A stretch of 64,000 nucleotides of DNA from Mariniblastus sp964414815. Its GTDB lineage: Bacteria > Planctomycetota > Planctomycetia > Pirellulales > Pirellulaceae. The notes under the pieces are model-generated. The model made no database searches. It saw only the letters and a list, made by a program, of their open reading frames with translations, and was not told the origin of the DNA. The stretch covers positions 248,001 through 312,000 of the forward strand of contig CAYPXY010000001.1 in the NCBI GenBank assembly GCA_964414815.1, given 5' to 3'. The position numbers and the translations under genes were made by a program. Positions 18,401 to 26,201 of the stretch are shown here, piece after piece (within the stretch, counting starts at the first letter, position 1; every line of letters starts with the position of its first letter).

Positions 18401-18971
18401 CACCCGAATCGAACTGGCTTGTAGATTTCTTGCCCAGTTGATCGACCACCGCAATCGTTCGTCCCAAACCGTCGGTGAACGTGGCCACCACCTTGCCGTC
18501 GGGATCAATCTGGCTGGTTTTGAGCGTGTGGATGGCGTTGGTCGCAGTGTCGATGTCGTCGTGGCGGGTGCAACTCCAGTTGACCAATTGATTGGGTGTG
18601 GTTGCGGTTGGCCCTGTCATCGTAGCCTGCATCACAGTGCGACCTACTGCATCCGAGATCGAGACCTGCATGGTCTTTTCATCTGGTGCAATTACGACCG
18701 TTGCGCTGCCGCAACTCGAATCACCAAACTCCCAATTGACTCCGCCCGATGCGATGGACGAATAGAGTTTCGCCAAGGCTGCATCGATGGACACATCTTC
18801 CGTACCTCCACCGAGCAGATTGACCGTTTTGGAGTATTCAACTTCCTGTTCATTGGTGATCCCCCGGAAATAGACATACTGGGTTGTCAGACCATCTGCC
18901 ACAGACACGCTGTTGAGACCGGCAATCGGTGGATCGTTGCGATTGATCGCCCCCAGCGGTACTTTCTTCAT
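15465..18971 (-). CDS. Orphan RHS gene: N-terminally deleted, with a C-terminal HINT (pretoxin) domain
   Basis: The frame is open from 19343, but RHS homology begins only at the VPLGAINRNDPP block (about 18964); the ATG at 18971 is the nearest start and has no clear ribosome site. From there the protein nearly equals the first RHS protein to EYVDGMSQYRGYFVPS, including the core PFGYTSRQHDPETGLIHF. The tail then diverges: a Cys-rich segment of about 200 residues, then a HINT domain (about 15465-15940) starting CFKGGTLVQLENQSQKIEDV, with THPYWV, VGDQMLVLNG and the terminal VGNDGILVHNT. HINT domains in pretoxins cleave themselves to release a downstream toxin, but the stop follows HNT directly and no toxin remains. 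There is no signal peptide. It may be an orphan cassette (recombination donor) or a pseudogene. Confidence 0.7.
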   Translation of the reverse strand: MKKVPLGAINRNDPPIAGLNSVSVADGLTTQYVYFRGITNEQEVEYSKTVNLLGGGTEDVSIDAALAKLYSSIASGGVNWEFGDSSCGSATVVIAPDEKTMQVSISDAVGRTVMQATMTGPTATTPNQLVNWSCTRHDDIDTATNAIHTLKTSQIDPDGKVVATFTDGLGRTIAVVDQLGKKSTSQFDSGGNLLKSINALSKETVYTYDGLGRQLTVKDPLNNTQTTVYDPDTGQITQRKDAKNVSTYFAYDDLGRNTTTTDRLGKVTTRTYDGAGRLGTIVDAQSKTTTYGYDLLGQRISVALPDTSSKTFEFDAAGRVTKVTLESGITQKTIYEFSGVIDKIEYRDDSNTLTGTDDFTYNALLQRTAATSRYGVVSGWTYDDLGRTLNESTTYSGKIYTVGYDYDSRGRLEEITYPSGRKAEYTFDERGAIDLIKWDSAQIENRGYDDLGRLTSVDRPGVDETRAYDDAGRLTSIGNTNVGTATYTYDANHNKLSESWSGAMAAWSFTTENGGTYPSGYDAEDRFRNFIQSGQSKSLYLDRSDIGNITNYQMNSNNSYRTYNNVHGLTSVGGTGQVFDDDGNLTASYHGHTLSWDEAGMLKQVVVPSSPTTGIEGTNEFGYDAFMRRTFKKITRSSTIAEHVVSIYAGPNLIAEYDAGTVAGSPNQEYVYAQEIDSLILLVRSGGSQKLTITRNQQWSVTALADLSTGTVLERYTYDALGKRTILAADGSTVRNTSSYNMPFGYTSRQHDPETGLIHFLARYYDPSTGEFLSRDRIEYVDGMSQYRGYFVPSKIDYLGEFAVSPMRLPRQEPDFTIDDLSSEVTSRYCDAANKHRKNGWLRCACNVSINIDRAIYTLDWWAYFGNSTAEDKSKWFKCTRTCLQQKWREAVDMQEDNADLPADSGWNDWCKKCTLNSDSIECCKEQVKAEQTELQKCFAGCGRWQHGNTFPVNRSGFEGDFNDLQKRIQFGNSECCNRQYYPNPPDVKWPPEPPRGYPWYDGRGGPLIICFKGGTLVQLENQSQKIEDVEVGDLVWSYCVVERQWSLKAVEAIEESDFVGTLFSIEFDGNEVIESTDTHPYWVETYSAANRPLPANRKAAIENIQLSSRWVQAKDIKVGDQMLVLNGETKGVKAIHSRKVKIKVYNLRVEGNRNYAVGNDGILVHNT
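16591..18964. repeat. Long direct repeat, copy B (RHS core coding block)
   Basis: Colinear with 4127-6500 over 2374 bp without indels. The left limit is where the two protein tails diverge (just after FVPS). The right limit is a deletion junction: from 18964 to about 19005 the sequence instead matches copy A's parent gene at 8581-8622. Confidence 0.9.
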
Positions 18972-19641
18972 TTCGCTCGACCGTTCCCAGAAAGCCACTA
19001 TTGTACAGCGAAAGCAATGATCAAAGTAAGCCGCATATACGAATGTGCCGATGAAATTTACGCAAACTGCCCAATTTTGTACGGGTTCGTAACAGAATCT
19101 GGTAGCTCGATCAACAGCAGTTAAAGCTTGGCGTGCTTTCAAGGTGCCAAAACGGGACCCATGCCCGCCTGAAATAGGAGATTCATTGCCTTGGAAGGGG
19201 ACACAATCCGCCGCAGCACCGTCCTGCGCTCGGCAAAGTGCTGGCAGTCGCAAGTGTTTGACGGCTAAAAAAATGGGGGAGCAGTCGGTAAGCGGCTTAT
19301 CCGCTTGGCTTCGAGTCAGGTAAGCCCACGCAGGGAGTTGCAACCCGAAAGCCGATAGTTTTCAAAGACCGTTACCCCACGCCATCCCGTCCCTACATTA
19401 CGGAAAAGCAAGAATCGAAGTGAAAACCAATCGTCGGGCTGGCTGAGCCCCGAATCCAAAATCTGGATTTTAGTTTTCGGAGGTCGGTTTTGTCCGGCGA
19501 TAGAGTGCCAACTGCTCGAAGGCAGCGCGGAAATGCTGAGCGGCCTGGTCGTGAAGTTTGATATAAGTTTGTATAAAAAAGTGTCTAATCGCAATTTTCA
19601 GGGCCGAAATCCACCGGTGTGGGCGGGGCTTCGGCGACGTT
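18972..19641. other. Non-coding stretch upstream of the orphan RHS gene
   Basis: It opens with a 34-bp remainder of the RHS patch matching 8581-8622 (TVERNEE coding, in a different frame from the downstream RHS frame). Beyond 19005 there is no similarity to the first RHS gene. The open frame up to 19343 has no RHS character. No promoter for the orphan RHS gene stands out. Confidence 0.5.
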
Positions 19642-19956
19642 TTAGGTGCTTCGAGACGGCCTGGATTTTCGCCACCTGTAAGACGAAAAGTACCAGCCTC
19701 TCAGCCAGAGTTCGACGGTCAGCAGGTCTTGAGCCAGTTGTCGAGCCGCATGGAAATCACGGTCTATTTCGTGGATTTTCTCGGCAAATCGGCTCGATTC
19801 CTTGGCGCCGCGGAGGCGTTCGCGTTTTCGGTCGCGATCTTCCTTAGCAGCCTTCCGGGCTTGGTCGCCACGGCCAAGATAGACCTTGCTTACCGTGTCG
19901 CCATCCCGGACTGACTGGTAGTGGTAATGCTTCCCCTTTCTTTCCACCCAAGCCAT
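19642..19956 (-). CDS. Small conserved hypothetical protein
   Basis: A 104-residue basic protein starting MAWVERKGKHYHYQSVRDGD, with a charged middle (DQARKAAKEDRDRKRERLRG) and a helical end. The ATG at 19956 is preceded by GGAGG at a good distance, so it is very likely translated. The opening, with aromatic residues in a short beta pattern (KHYHYQSVRDGDTVSKVYLG), recalls small planctomycete proteins found near mobile DNA. No function can be given. Confidence 0.6.
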   Translation of the reverse strand: MAWVERKGKHYHYQSVRDGDTVSKVYLGRGDQARKAAKEDRDRKRERLRGAKESSRFAEKIHEIDRDFHAARQLAQDLLTVELWLRGWYFSSYRWRKSRPSRST

Positions 19957-20247
19957 CAAAACCTCCGTTGTCCTACATTTTTGCCACTCCGGCAGTTCAA
20001 GAAATTATACCGGCGCCACGAAATCCACGCCACAATTTTTATTGGGTGATTTTTAGATACAACAGGGATGCGCCCGAGAGAGGTGAAGCGAGGAGGATTC
20101 AGCTTGGGGCATAAGTGACGATGCCACTCTTGCTACAAGCTTGGCTTCGACGGCAAAATCCGTAGCCATTTGGAGTCAGGCAACTTTCCGGCGAAAAAGC
20201 ATAGCTTGACGACGGCAGGACGGCACTTCGTGAGCGCTTGCTTCGGG

Positions 20248-20829
20248 TTACTTGCCCCAGCAAACCAGTCCAAAGCCTTTCGGAGAAATCAAACGAGCAT
20301 ACTTGGACCAAGGGATTTCTCGGCTCTTAAAAAAGCTGTTTCCTGATACGAAGATACGGTTCGGACGATTTCCTGATTTGAGGCCGTATCCATATGTGAC
20401 CACCCAGTGCAGCGTGTCTATATCGTTCGTCTTCACCAGAGTAATGATGGGGAAGCCTGCATCGATAGTCTTCCGAATTTGATCAAACCCCAGGTTGTTC
20501 CGAACGGAAACACCGATTCCGTTCTGTCTCAATGCGCTAATCAGCCTGGTGTTGGAAGTACCTGATGTGGGGTTCGGTCGAACACAGTTGTAAAAGTCTT
20601 CTGTGTCAGCATCGGGATAAAAGGTTCGAAGAACCATCAATCCAGCGACAAACCCGCAGGTGTAGGATTGAGTTTGCTTATAACCCGGAACGTCGAGCAG
20701 ATCCGCACCTTCTGACGCATAATGAGGAAGAACGTCGTAGAGGACTCGAATCTTCGTCCAGTCAACTAGGGGATCAAGCCTTTCCCAAATCTCGATGGAG
20801 TTCAATTTCTCCCAAATTTTGACAAACAT
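20248..20829 (-). CDS. C39-like (papain-fold) cysteine peptidase family protein
   Basis: A 193-residue protein from the ATG at 20829, which sits behind AAAGAGAGG. The motif QSYTCGFVAGLMVLRTF (residues about 55-70) has the Q and C spacing expected of the oxyanion Gln and catalytic Cys of C39/papain-like enzymes. LHWVVTYGYGLKSGN near residue 145 supplies the His, and IFVSGNSFFKSREIPW the following Asn/Asp region. There is no signal peptide and no transporter gene next to it, so it is not an obvious bacteriocin exporter peptidase. A related C-terminal half is encoded just upstream at 21015-21284. The fold assignment is by motif only. Confidence 0.6.
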   Translation of the reverse strand: MFVKIWEKLNSIEIWERLDPLVDWTKIRVLYDVLPHYASEGADLLDVPGYKQTQSYTCGFVAGLMVLRTFYPDADTEDFYNCVRPNPTSGTSNTRLISALRQNGIGVSVRNNLGFDQIRKTIDAGFPIITLVKTNDIDTLHWVVTYGYGLKSGNRPNRIFVSGNSFFKSREIPWSKYARLISPKGFGLVCWGK

Positions 20830-20901
20830 ACATTGCCTCTCTTTCTTCAATAATCGGTTGCTTTTAAGTCTTGTTGCATTCGAAACTTCTCGAAGGGGTA
20901 C

Positions 20902-21000
20902 TGGCACTCCTTTGCATCAGCCACCAACCAATCCTTCGGCTGCCTTGCTCGCGGGCCGGACAGAAAAAATCGTAGCCCGACAGGCGATGCAGGAGTGCCA
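20902..21000. repeat. Inverted repeat between the two C39-like genes
   Basis: TGGCACTCC-TTTGCATC (20902-20917) pairs with GATGCAGGAGTGCCA (20986-21000) apart from two extra T residues. The interior is GC-rich and contains GGGCCGGAC/CAGCCCGAC-like partial arms. It probably belongs to an extragenic palindrome family. Confidence 0.5.
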
Positions 21001-21014
21001 ACAGTACAGCCAAG

Positions 21015-21284
21015 CTACTTGCAGTAGATTTCGCGAAGGCCGGTCTCGCACACCAGCATTCTGTGGTGTGGTTTCAGGCGGCTTCGCATTTCTTTGTAAT
21101 CCTGAACAACAACAGATAGCCCGGGGATGATGCCGTAGCCAGTCATGCGAACCGTTCTTTGGACGGTGTTCAAGCCGACAATCACCACCCAATGCTCCAG
21201 GTTTTTCGCATAGTGCGGTTTCCGGATGGTAGTAAGGATGAGACTGCCATACTCCAGGCTCTCCTGGATCTTTTCAAACGACAT
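21015..21284 (-). CDS. Truncated C39-like peptidase fragment
   Basis: An 89-residue frame starting MSFEKIQESLEYGSLILTTI, with EHWVVIVGLNTVQRTVRM carrying the His region seen in the complete C39-like gene downstream (LHWVVTYGYG). No Cys motif is encoded in frame, so the N-terminal catalytic half is missing. The 350 bp upstream contain no matching segment, so this looks like the remainder of a duplicated, deleted copy rather than a frameshift. It could still be expressed. Confidence 0.45.
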   Translation of the reverse strand: MSFEKIQESLEYGSLILTTIRKPHYAKNLEHWVVIVGLNTVQRTVRMTGYGIIPGLSVVVQDYKEMRSRLKPHHRMLVCETGLREIYCK

Positions 21285-21601
21285 GGGAACGTAAGCGGGC
21301 AGCCCAGCAACGCCAGTACCGAATCAACCACGAAGCGAAGCGATATGAGGCAAAAACATGACAAACATGAATGAATTCATCGACGCAAACAATCCCTATT
21401 ACCTCAGTAGGTTCGTGGACGCCCAAGAGAAAGACGATACCAAGACACTCGACTTGCTGCGCAGCGCGTCTGATCCAGTTAATCAGGACGTTTTAGAGTA
21501 GGGTGTGGGACTTGAGAAGGCTCCCCCGACAGTTGAGGACATTGACGATAATTCCATATTTTTGTGGTTTCCAAGAACCCAAATCGCCCAAAAAAGCGAT
21601 C

Positions 21602-21636
21602 TTGCTTTGTAAGAAAAATGGGGTAGAATTTCTTAC
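21602..21636 (+). promoter_or_regulatory. Promoter and palindromic operator of the AbiEi-type gene
   Basis: TTGCTT (21602-21607) and TAGAAT (21624-21629), spaced by 16 bp, form a plausible sigma-70 type promoter. A perfect 8-bp inverted repeat GTAAGAAA (21609-21616) and TTTCTTAC (21629-21636) spans the spacer and the -10 box and ends at the base before the start codon. AbiEi antitoxins are known to bind inverted repeats at their own promoter. The transcript would begin at or next to the ATG, so the message may be leaderless. Confidence 0.6.
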
Positions 21637-22257
21637 ATGTTGCCAAGCAGAAAACCCGAGAAATCCATTGACTCCCGAATCCTTTCCTCGATTCAGAAAC
21701 GCGGTCGAGGAGCCGTATTTGTGCCCGCAGATTTTCTCGGAATCGGGAGCCGCGAAGCCGTCGATCTGGCTTTGCATCGGTTGACTCGAAAAGGAACCAT
21801 CCGGCGGTTGGCTCGCGGCGTCTATGATTATCCCAAGGAGCATCCGATACTCGGTTTGATTCAGCCGTCTGCCGAAACAATTGCCTGTGCATTGGCCGGG
21901 CGCGATCAAACCCGAATCCAGCCTGCTGGCGCGTATGCTGCCAATCTACTTGGGTTGTCGGAGCAAGTTCCTGCAAAGACCGTGTTCTTGACAGACGGCC
22001 CGACTCGTACCGTCAAGATTGGCTCAACCACCATCCAACTTCGGCAGACGACGGCCCGCAATATGGCAACCGCAGGTCGTATTAGCGGTTTGTTGATCCA
22101 GGCATTTCGGGAGCTTGGTAAGGAAAACATCACGGCGGGGCGAATCAAGCATCTGAAGAAAACCATTCCAGCCTCCGCCCGTCGAGAGTTATTGAAGGAC
22201 CTTCGGTATGCTCCCATCTGGATGCACCCGATCTTCCGGGAGCTGGCGGAGCAATGA
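21637..22257 (+). CDS. AbiEi-type antitoxin / transcriptional repressor (DUF6088-like)
   Basis: A 206-residue protein. The N-terminal winged helix (SRILSSIQKRGRGAVFVPAD, then EAVDLALHRLTRKGTIRRLA) is followed by RGVYDYPKEHPILG and the antitoxin body (SAETIACALAGRDQTRIQPA; NLLGLSEQVPAKTVFLTDG). This is the order of AbiEi antitoxins, which repress their operon and neutralise the AbiEii nucleotidyltransferase. Its stop overlaps the start of the toxin gene by 4 bases (ATGA), as in intact abiE operons. The gene is intact while the toxin is not. No Shine-Dalgarno sequence is seen, which fits the leaderless arrangement. Confidence 0.8.
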   Translation: MLPSRKPEKSIDSRILSSIQKRGRGAVFVPADFLGIGSREAVDLALHRLTRKGTIRRLARGVYDYPKEHPILGLIQPSAETIACALAGRDQTRIQPAGAYAANLLGLSEQVPAKTVFLTDGPTRTVKIGSTTIQLRQTTARNMATAGRISGLLIQAFRELGKENITAGRIKHLKKTIPASARRELLKDLRYAPIWMHPIFRELAEQ

Positions 22258-23029
22258 ATCTTGAGTTTCTAAAACTGCCAGAGGAAGAACGTCGGCTGTA
22301 CATGGAGCAAACGGCCTTGCGACGTAATATCTCCCCCGTGGTGCTGGAAAAAGATTTTTGGGTCTGCTGGATACTGGCCGTGCTATTCGAATCTGAGTTT
22401 TCACCCTGCCTGGTTTTCAAAGGAGGAACCTCGCTCTCCAAAGTCTTTGGCGTGATCCAGCGGTTTTCAGAAGATATTGACCTCTCGGTATCACCCGATT
22501 TTCTGGGACTGCCAGACGCTGGAGCGAGCCGAAATCAGGCCAACAAGTGGATGACGAACGCTGAAGCGGCTTGTGGAGAATTAGTCCAAAAGCAAATTCA
22601 ATCTGTTTTGGAAGCCCACGTTCAACGAACATTGGGACGTCCCGTAGCTTTTGGGAGAAAGCGACGATACTACACGCTGAGTACCATCGCCCAAAAGACA
22701 AACCCACCCCTGACCGATTTTCGAGGCACTACGCTGATACTGCATCGTTGGCCCAACATCCAATGGTTCAGACCGCCATTGCTCAGGACGTTCTTCGCGA
22801 TCAGGTTGTGAAATGGAAGAGCCGATTTTTCGGAAGTTCCTGGGCCAATTATAATCAGGCCAAACCCGGAACATTTCGTCTGATCCCACCGGCGGAACGT
22901 CAGGCCGCATTGAGACGGGACTACCAGTCAATGCGAGATATGTATCTTGAAACTCCTGCCAGTTTCGATGAAGTGCTTGGTGAGCTTCGGGAACTGGAGT
23001 TCAAAATCAATCACGGAAAGCAGACTTGA
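22254..23029 (+). pseudogene. Broken AbiEii-type nucleotidyltransferase toxin
   Basis: The first part (from ATG 22254) reads MNLEFLKLPEEERRLYMEQT, ISPVVLEKDFWVCWILAVLF, VFKGGTSLSKVFGVIQRFSE and DIDLSV: the AbiEii start with its nucleotidyltransferase motif (GGTSLSK...EDIDLS). Near 22650 the frame is lost. The continuation lies in another frame: FWEKATILHAEYHRPKDKP, RFSRHYADTASLAQHP, and so on to FKINHGKQT at 23029. Compared with the family, roughly 60-80 residues between these parts are also missing, so an internal deletion accompanied the frameshift. A functional toxin is not expected. Confidence 0.8.
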
Positions 23030-23175
23030 GTCCCTCACTTCTTTTCCGATCCTGTCGGACAAAGAACCTCGCCTTCGAAAGTATGATGGCATTCTACTGC
23101 TCGCCTCATATCGAAGCGAAATTCCGCTGATTGAATTGATGACTTACCGCCCTTTGTTTAGTTGACAGCTAAAAA

Positions 23176-23210
23176 AATCGGTCTTGGCTTTTTGGCCAAA
23201 ACCGACTTTG
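23176..23210. terminator. Terminator-like hairpin
   Basis: CGGTCTTGGC (23179-23188) and GCCAAAACCG (23195-23204) pair with one mismatch around a T-rich loop, with A-runs on the left and a short T-run on the right. It follows the abiE remnant and could stop transcription in either direction. The pairing is imperfect, so the call is weak. Confidence 0.35.
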
Positions 23211-23432
23211 AGCTGGATGTCGCAATAACCCTGAAATGACGTTTGGACCAGGGTTTTATCGGCCTGATCCAGCGGCCTGCGGTGTGGATTCCGATTTCAG
23301 CTCGTCGATCAGCCGAGACGCATCGCGGATCGATAGTTCTTCCAGTTCCGAGAGGTGGAAACGAGAGGTCAGCAGGGCGCGTCCAGGTCGATTCCGACTC
23401 GGCTGGCGATTGCTCGGATGGCTGCGACCTGT

Positions 23433-23514
23433 TTCTGCGTTGTCGTCTACAAGGTCGATCGACTCAGCCGTTCGCTGCTAGAATTCGCCCGTGTAATGGA
23501 AACGTTCGACAAGT
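23433..23514 (+). pseudogene. Scrap of a serine site-specific recombinase gene
   Basis: One short frame reads CVVVYKVDRLSRSLLEFARV followed by METFDK, the strongly conserved stretch of the resolvase/invertase catalytic domain (normally YKVDRLSRS..D). Nothing upstream or downstream continues the domain; the catalytic serine region and the DNA-binding part are absent. The surrounding 23030-23570 holds no other gene, only decayed sequence. Confidence 0.65.
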
Positions 23515-23571
23515 TCATGGTAGACCTTCCATATTATAAAGATCGCTGCCCAGGCAAAATTATTCACCGAA

Positions 23572-24795
23572 TCAATTTGCCCAAACTTTTACATTGCGTC
23601 CGACTTCATCGAGCATGTATCGCAGGTGATCAAAATTCGGATGCTTCATCCGCACCCAAGCGTTGGCCATATAACCCGCTTCGACGCCTTGCGTGGGCGT
23701 TCCCTGTTCCGGCAAATGGCAATCAACCATCCATTCGCCGAAACGACCTTGAATTTCTTCGAGCCCGCTGTAGCCGGAAATACGACCGTCCTGACTCGGC
23801 CGAAGCGCAATGATTCCCGCACTGAATCTTCGCGACGGAGCCGCTTCAAGATGCCCATGCGTTACCGCCTTGGCCCACTGAGCATAAAGATCAATGTCAT
23901 TGGCGACATTGTACAAATCCCACGCCTTCACACCCGGCGGACGGCAGCCGATCTCCGAGAACTTGAGACCTTTCGGGCCGAAAAACCACTCCATGTGGGT
24001 CGCAGCCGTACCGATATTGAAGGCCTTGATAACTTTGCGTCCCAGCGATTTGACTTCGTTATAGTGCGATGACGAATCGACCTGGTTCGTCGTCACGAAC
24101 TGGGGTGAAATCCAGCGATGTCGCATGGCCTCAAGCACGTTGGGATAATAGTGCGTAATAAACTCCAGCACGACGTGACCGTTGACGGTAATCGTATCAT
24201 AAAAACCTTCGTGACCTTCGATGAACTCTTCTACAGCAACATTGCCTCCGCGCCCCACGGCAGATTGGTCCAGTGCCTGATGAAGCTGTTCCAGATTGTC
24301 GGTGCGATGCGTTCCCGATGCGCCAGCGCCACTGCGGGGTTTGATAATTAGCGGAAAGCCCACTCGACTCGCAAATTCCAGAATTTCCTTCCGGTCGCCG
24401 CTGCCGAGCGACTGAGCACAGGGCACATCGGCGCCGCGCAGCACTTCTTTCATCGTCGGCTTGTCGCGACAAAGATGCGACGTATGCACCGAAATGCCGG
24501 GAATGGTGCAAGCCTCGCGGACACGAGCGGTTGGCATGATGTGAGCCTCGATCGTGGCCTCCATTCGGTCCACCCACATTTTGCTTTGAATGAATCGGAC
24601 GGCTTCGATCATTCGGGCTTCATCGCACACGGACGGAACCTGAATGTACTCGAATAACCAGTCCCTGAGTTGGCTGTCCAGTGAATCCTTGGAACGCTCG
24701 CCGATGGCGACGACCGTCGCTCCGGCACTGACCAGCCCCCGCACGAATTCTCGCTGGTTGGCGGGAAACGCAGGTTCAACAAAAATAACGTTCAT
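23572..24795 (-). CDS. ATP-grasp ligase family protein 1
   Basis: A 407-residue protein. A pre-ATP-grasp Rossmann-like domain comes first (MNVIFVEPAFPANQREFVRG; GATVVAIGERSKD). The ATP-grasp fold follows: RDKPTMKEVLRGADVP, the nucleotide-binding strand FPLIIKPRSGAGASGTHR, VAVEEFIEGHEGFYDT, and the metal-binding FSEIGCRPPGVKAWDL. Such enzymes join a carboxylate to an amine or thiol through an acyl-phosphate. The substrate cannot be read from sequence. It is divergent from, and 163 bp away from, two further paralogues (24959-26176 and 26202-27416); the three share the same layout and the RPPG metal-site motif. No in-cell role is known to me. Confidence 0.8.
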   Translation of the reverse strand: MNVIFVEPAFPANQREFVRGLVSAGATVVAIGERSKDSLDSQLRDWLFEYIQVPSVCDEARMIEAVRFIQSKMWVDRMEATIEAHIMPTARVREACTIPGISVHTSHLCRDKPTMKEVLRGADVPCAQSLGSGDRKEILEFASRVGFPLIIKPRSGAGASGTHRTDNLEQLHQALDQSAVGRGGNVAVEEFIEGHEGFYDTITVNGHVVLEFITHYYPNVLEAMRHRWISPQFVTTNQVDSSSHYNEVKSLGRKVIKAFNIGTAATHMEWFFGPKGLKFSEIGCRPPGVKAWDLYNVANDIDLYAQWAKAVTHGHLEAAPSRRFSAGIIALRPSQDGRISGYSGLEEIQGRFGEWMVDCHLPEQGTPTQGVEAGYMANAWVRMKHPNFDHLRYMLDEVGRNVKVWAN

Positions 24796-24958
24796 TTTTA
24801 ATTCCTTGGGTGGCCGCTTGGCGTTGCGGCACGGTTAAACGACATTTTATTCCACAGGGCGTGCAAACGGTTTGGTTTGGGTTAAACTGAAACACACTCA
24901 ATCCAACTCCCTAGCTCAAATCTTAACTCAATTTACTTTCTATCAAACTGATTGTCTG

Positions 24959-26176
24959 ATGAAAAACGTGATTTTTGTAGCTCCGTATTTCATGGAAGCA
25001 ACGGAGCGGTTCATTCTGGCGGCGACGATGACCCCGGAAACACGGGTCGGGCTGGTCAGTTGCGACCCGCTGGAGAAATTATCGGGGAATCTTCGCGAAC
25101 GGTTGGCCGGGCACTATGCCGTCGAGAATATCAGTACCGGCGAGCTATTTCGCGGCGTGCAAGCCATCGGACGGGCCATGGGACAGGTCGATTGTATTCT
25201 GGGAATGCTGGAACAGATTCAGGTTCCACTGGGCGAGATTCGAGATCGACTGGGAATTCCCGGCATGGGAGCAACGGCTGCCAACCATTTTCGCGACAAG
25301 GGGGTGATGAAATCGGTTTTGCGAGCCGCCGGGCTGCCAACGGCAAAACATGGCGTAGCCGATTCTCATGATCGAGCCTTTCAAATTGCTTCCGAAATTG
25401 GTTTCCCGTTGATCGTCAAACCACCCGATGGCGCTGGCTCGAAAGGGACGTTTCGATGCGACAGCACGCAACAGCTTCACCAGACCATGCAGGTCCTGAA
25501 CCCGCGTGAACAAAGCCCGATGGTGCTGGAGGAGTTCATTGTCGGCACGGAACATTCGTTCGACAGCGTCTGTATTGACGGGAAACTGGTCTGGTCCTCG
25601 ATCTCGCATTATTCGCCGGGGCCGCTAGAGGTGGTTCGCGAGCCGTGGATTCAGTGGTGCGTGATGATCCCGCGAGAAGTGGATCGGCCTGAGTATCAAC
25701 CGATTCGCCAAGTCGCCCCATCCGCGCTCCATGCACTTGGAATCGGTACAGGCTTGAGTCATATGGAGTGGTTTCTCCGGCCCGATGGCAGCGTCGCGAT
25801 TTCGGAAGTCGGCGCTCGCCCGCCCGGAGCCCAGTTTACTTCGCTGATGTCGTATGCCCATGATTTTGATTTGTATCGGGCTTGGGCCGAGTTGATGATC
25901 CACAACCGATTCCATCTGCCGGAAAAAAAATGGTCCGTAGGGGCCGCCTATCTGCGTGGGATGGGGCAGGGGAGAGTCGCACAAATTCATGGGCTGCATG
26001 AGATCGCTCAGTCGCTCGGGCAACATGTGGTCGAAGCAAAAATCCCACAAACCGGCCAGTCCCCCACAGGCAGCTACGAAGGAGAAGGCTACATCATCGT
26101 CCGGCACCCTGAGACGGCCATGGTAGAACGGATGCTGAAACAGATTGTCAGCTCCGTGCGAGTAGAATTAGGCTAG
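24959..26176 (+). CDS. ATP-grasp ligase family protein 2
   Basis: A 405-residue paralogue, starting MKNVIFVAPYFMEATERF. The frame is open further upstream to 24872, but the ATG at 24959 matches the other family members' N-termini. The ATP-grasp region contains RDKGVMKSVLRAAGLPTAKH, FPLIVKPPDGAGSKGTFR, MVLEEFIVGTEHSFDSVC and VAISEVGARPPGAQFTS. It is followed after 25 bp by the third paralogue, so these two are very probably one transcript. The short gap carries two copies of the CATCCCT repeat described separately. The reaction class (ATP-dependent carboxylate ligation) follows from the fold; the substrate is unknown. Confidence 0.8.
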   Translation: MKNVIFVAPYFMEATERFILAATMTPETRVGLVSCDPLEKLSGNLRERLAGHYAVENISTGELFRGVQAIGRAMGQVDCILGMLEQIQVPLGEIRDRLGIPGMGATAANHFRDKGVMKSVLRAAGLPTAKHGVADSHDRAFQIASEIGFPLIVKPPDGAGSKGTFRCDSTQQLHQTMQVLNPREQSPMVLEEFIVGTEHSFDSVCIDGKLVWSSISHYSPGPLEVVREPWIQWCVMIPREVDRPEYQPIRQVAPSALHALGIGTGLSHMEWFLRPDGSVAISEVGARPPGAQFTSLMSYAHDFDLYRAWAELMIHNRFHLPEKKWSVGAAYLRGMGQGRVAQIHGLHEIAQSLGQHVVEAKIPQTGQSPTGSYEGEGYIIVRHPETAMVERMLKQIVSSVRVELG

Positions 26177-26201
26177 TTTTTCATCCCTCATCCCTCCCAA
26201 A

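Noticed and set aside
18258..19124. 288-residue plus-strand frame opposite the orphan RHS gene
   Set aside because: It mirrors the antisense frames in the first RHS gene block, so it reflects the duplicated coding sequence rather than a gene.
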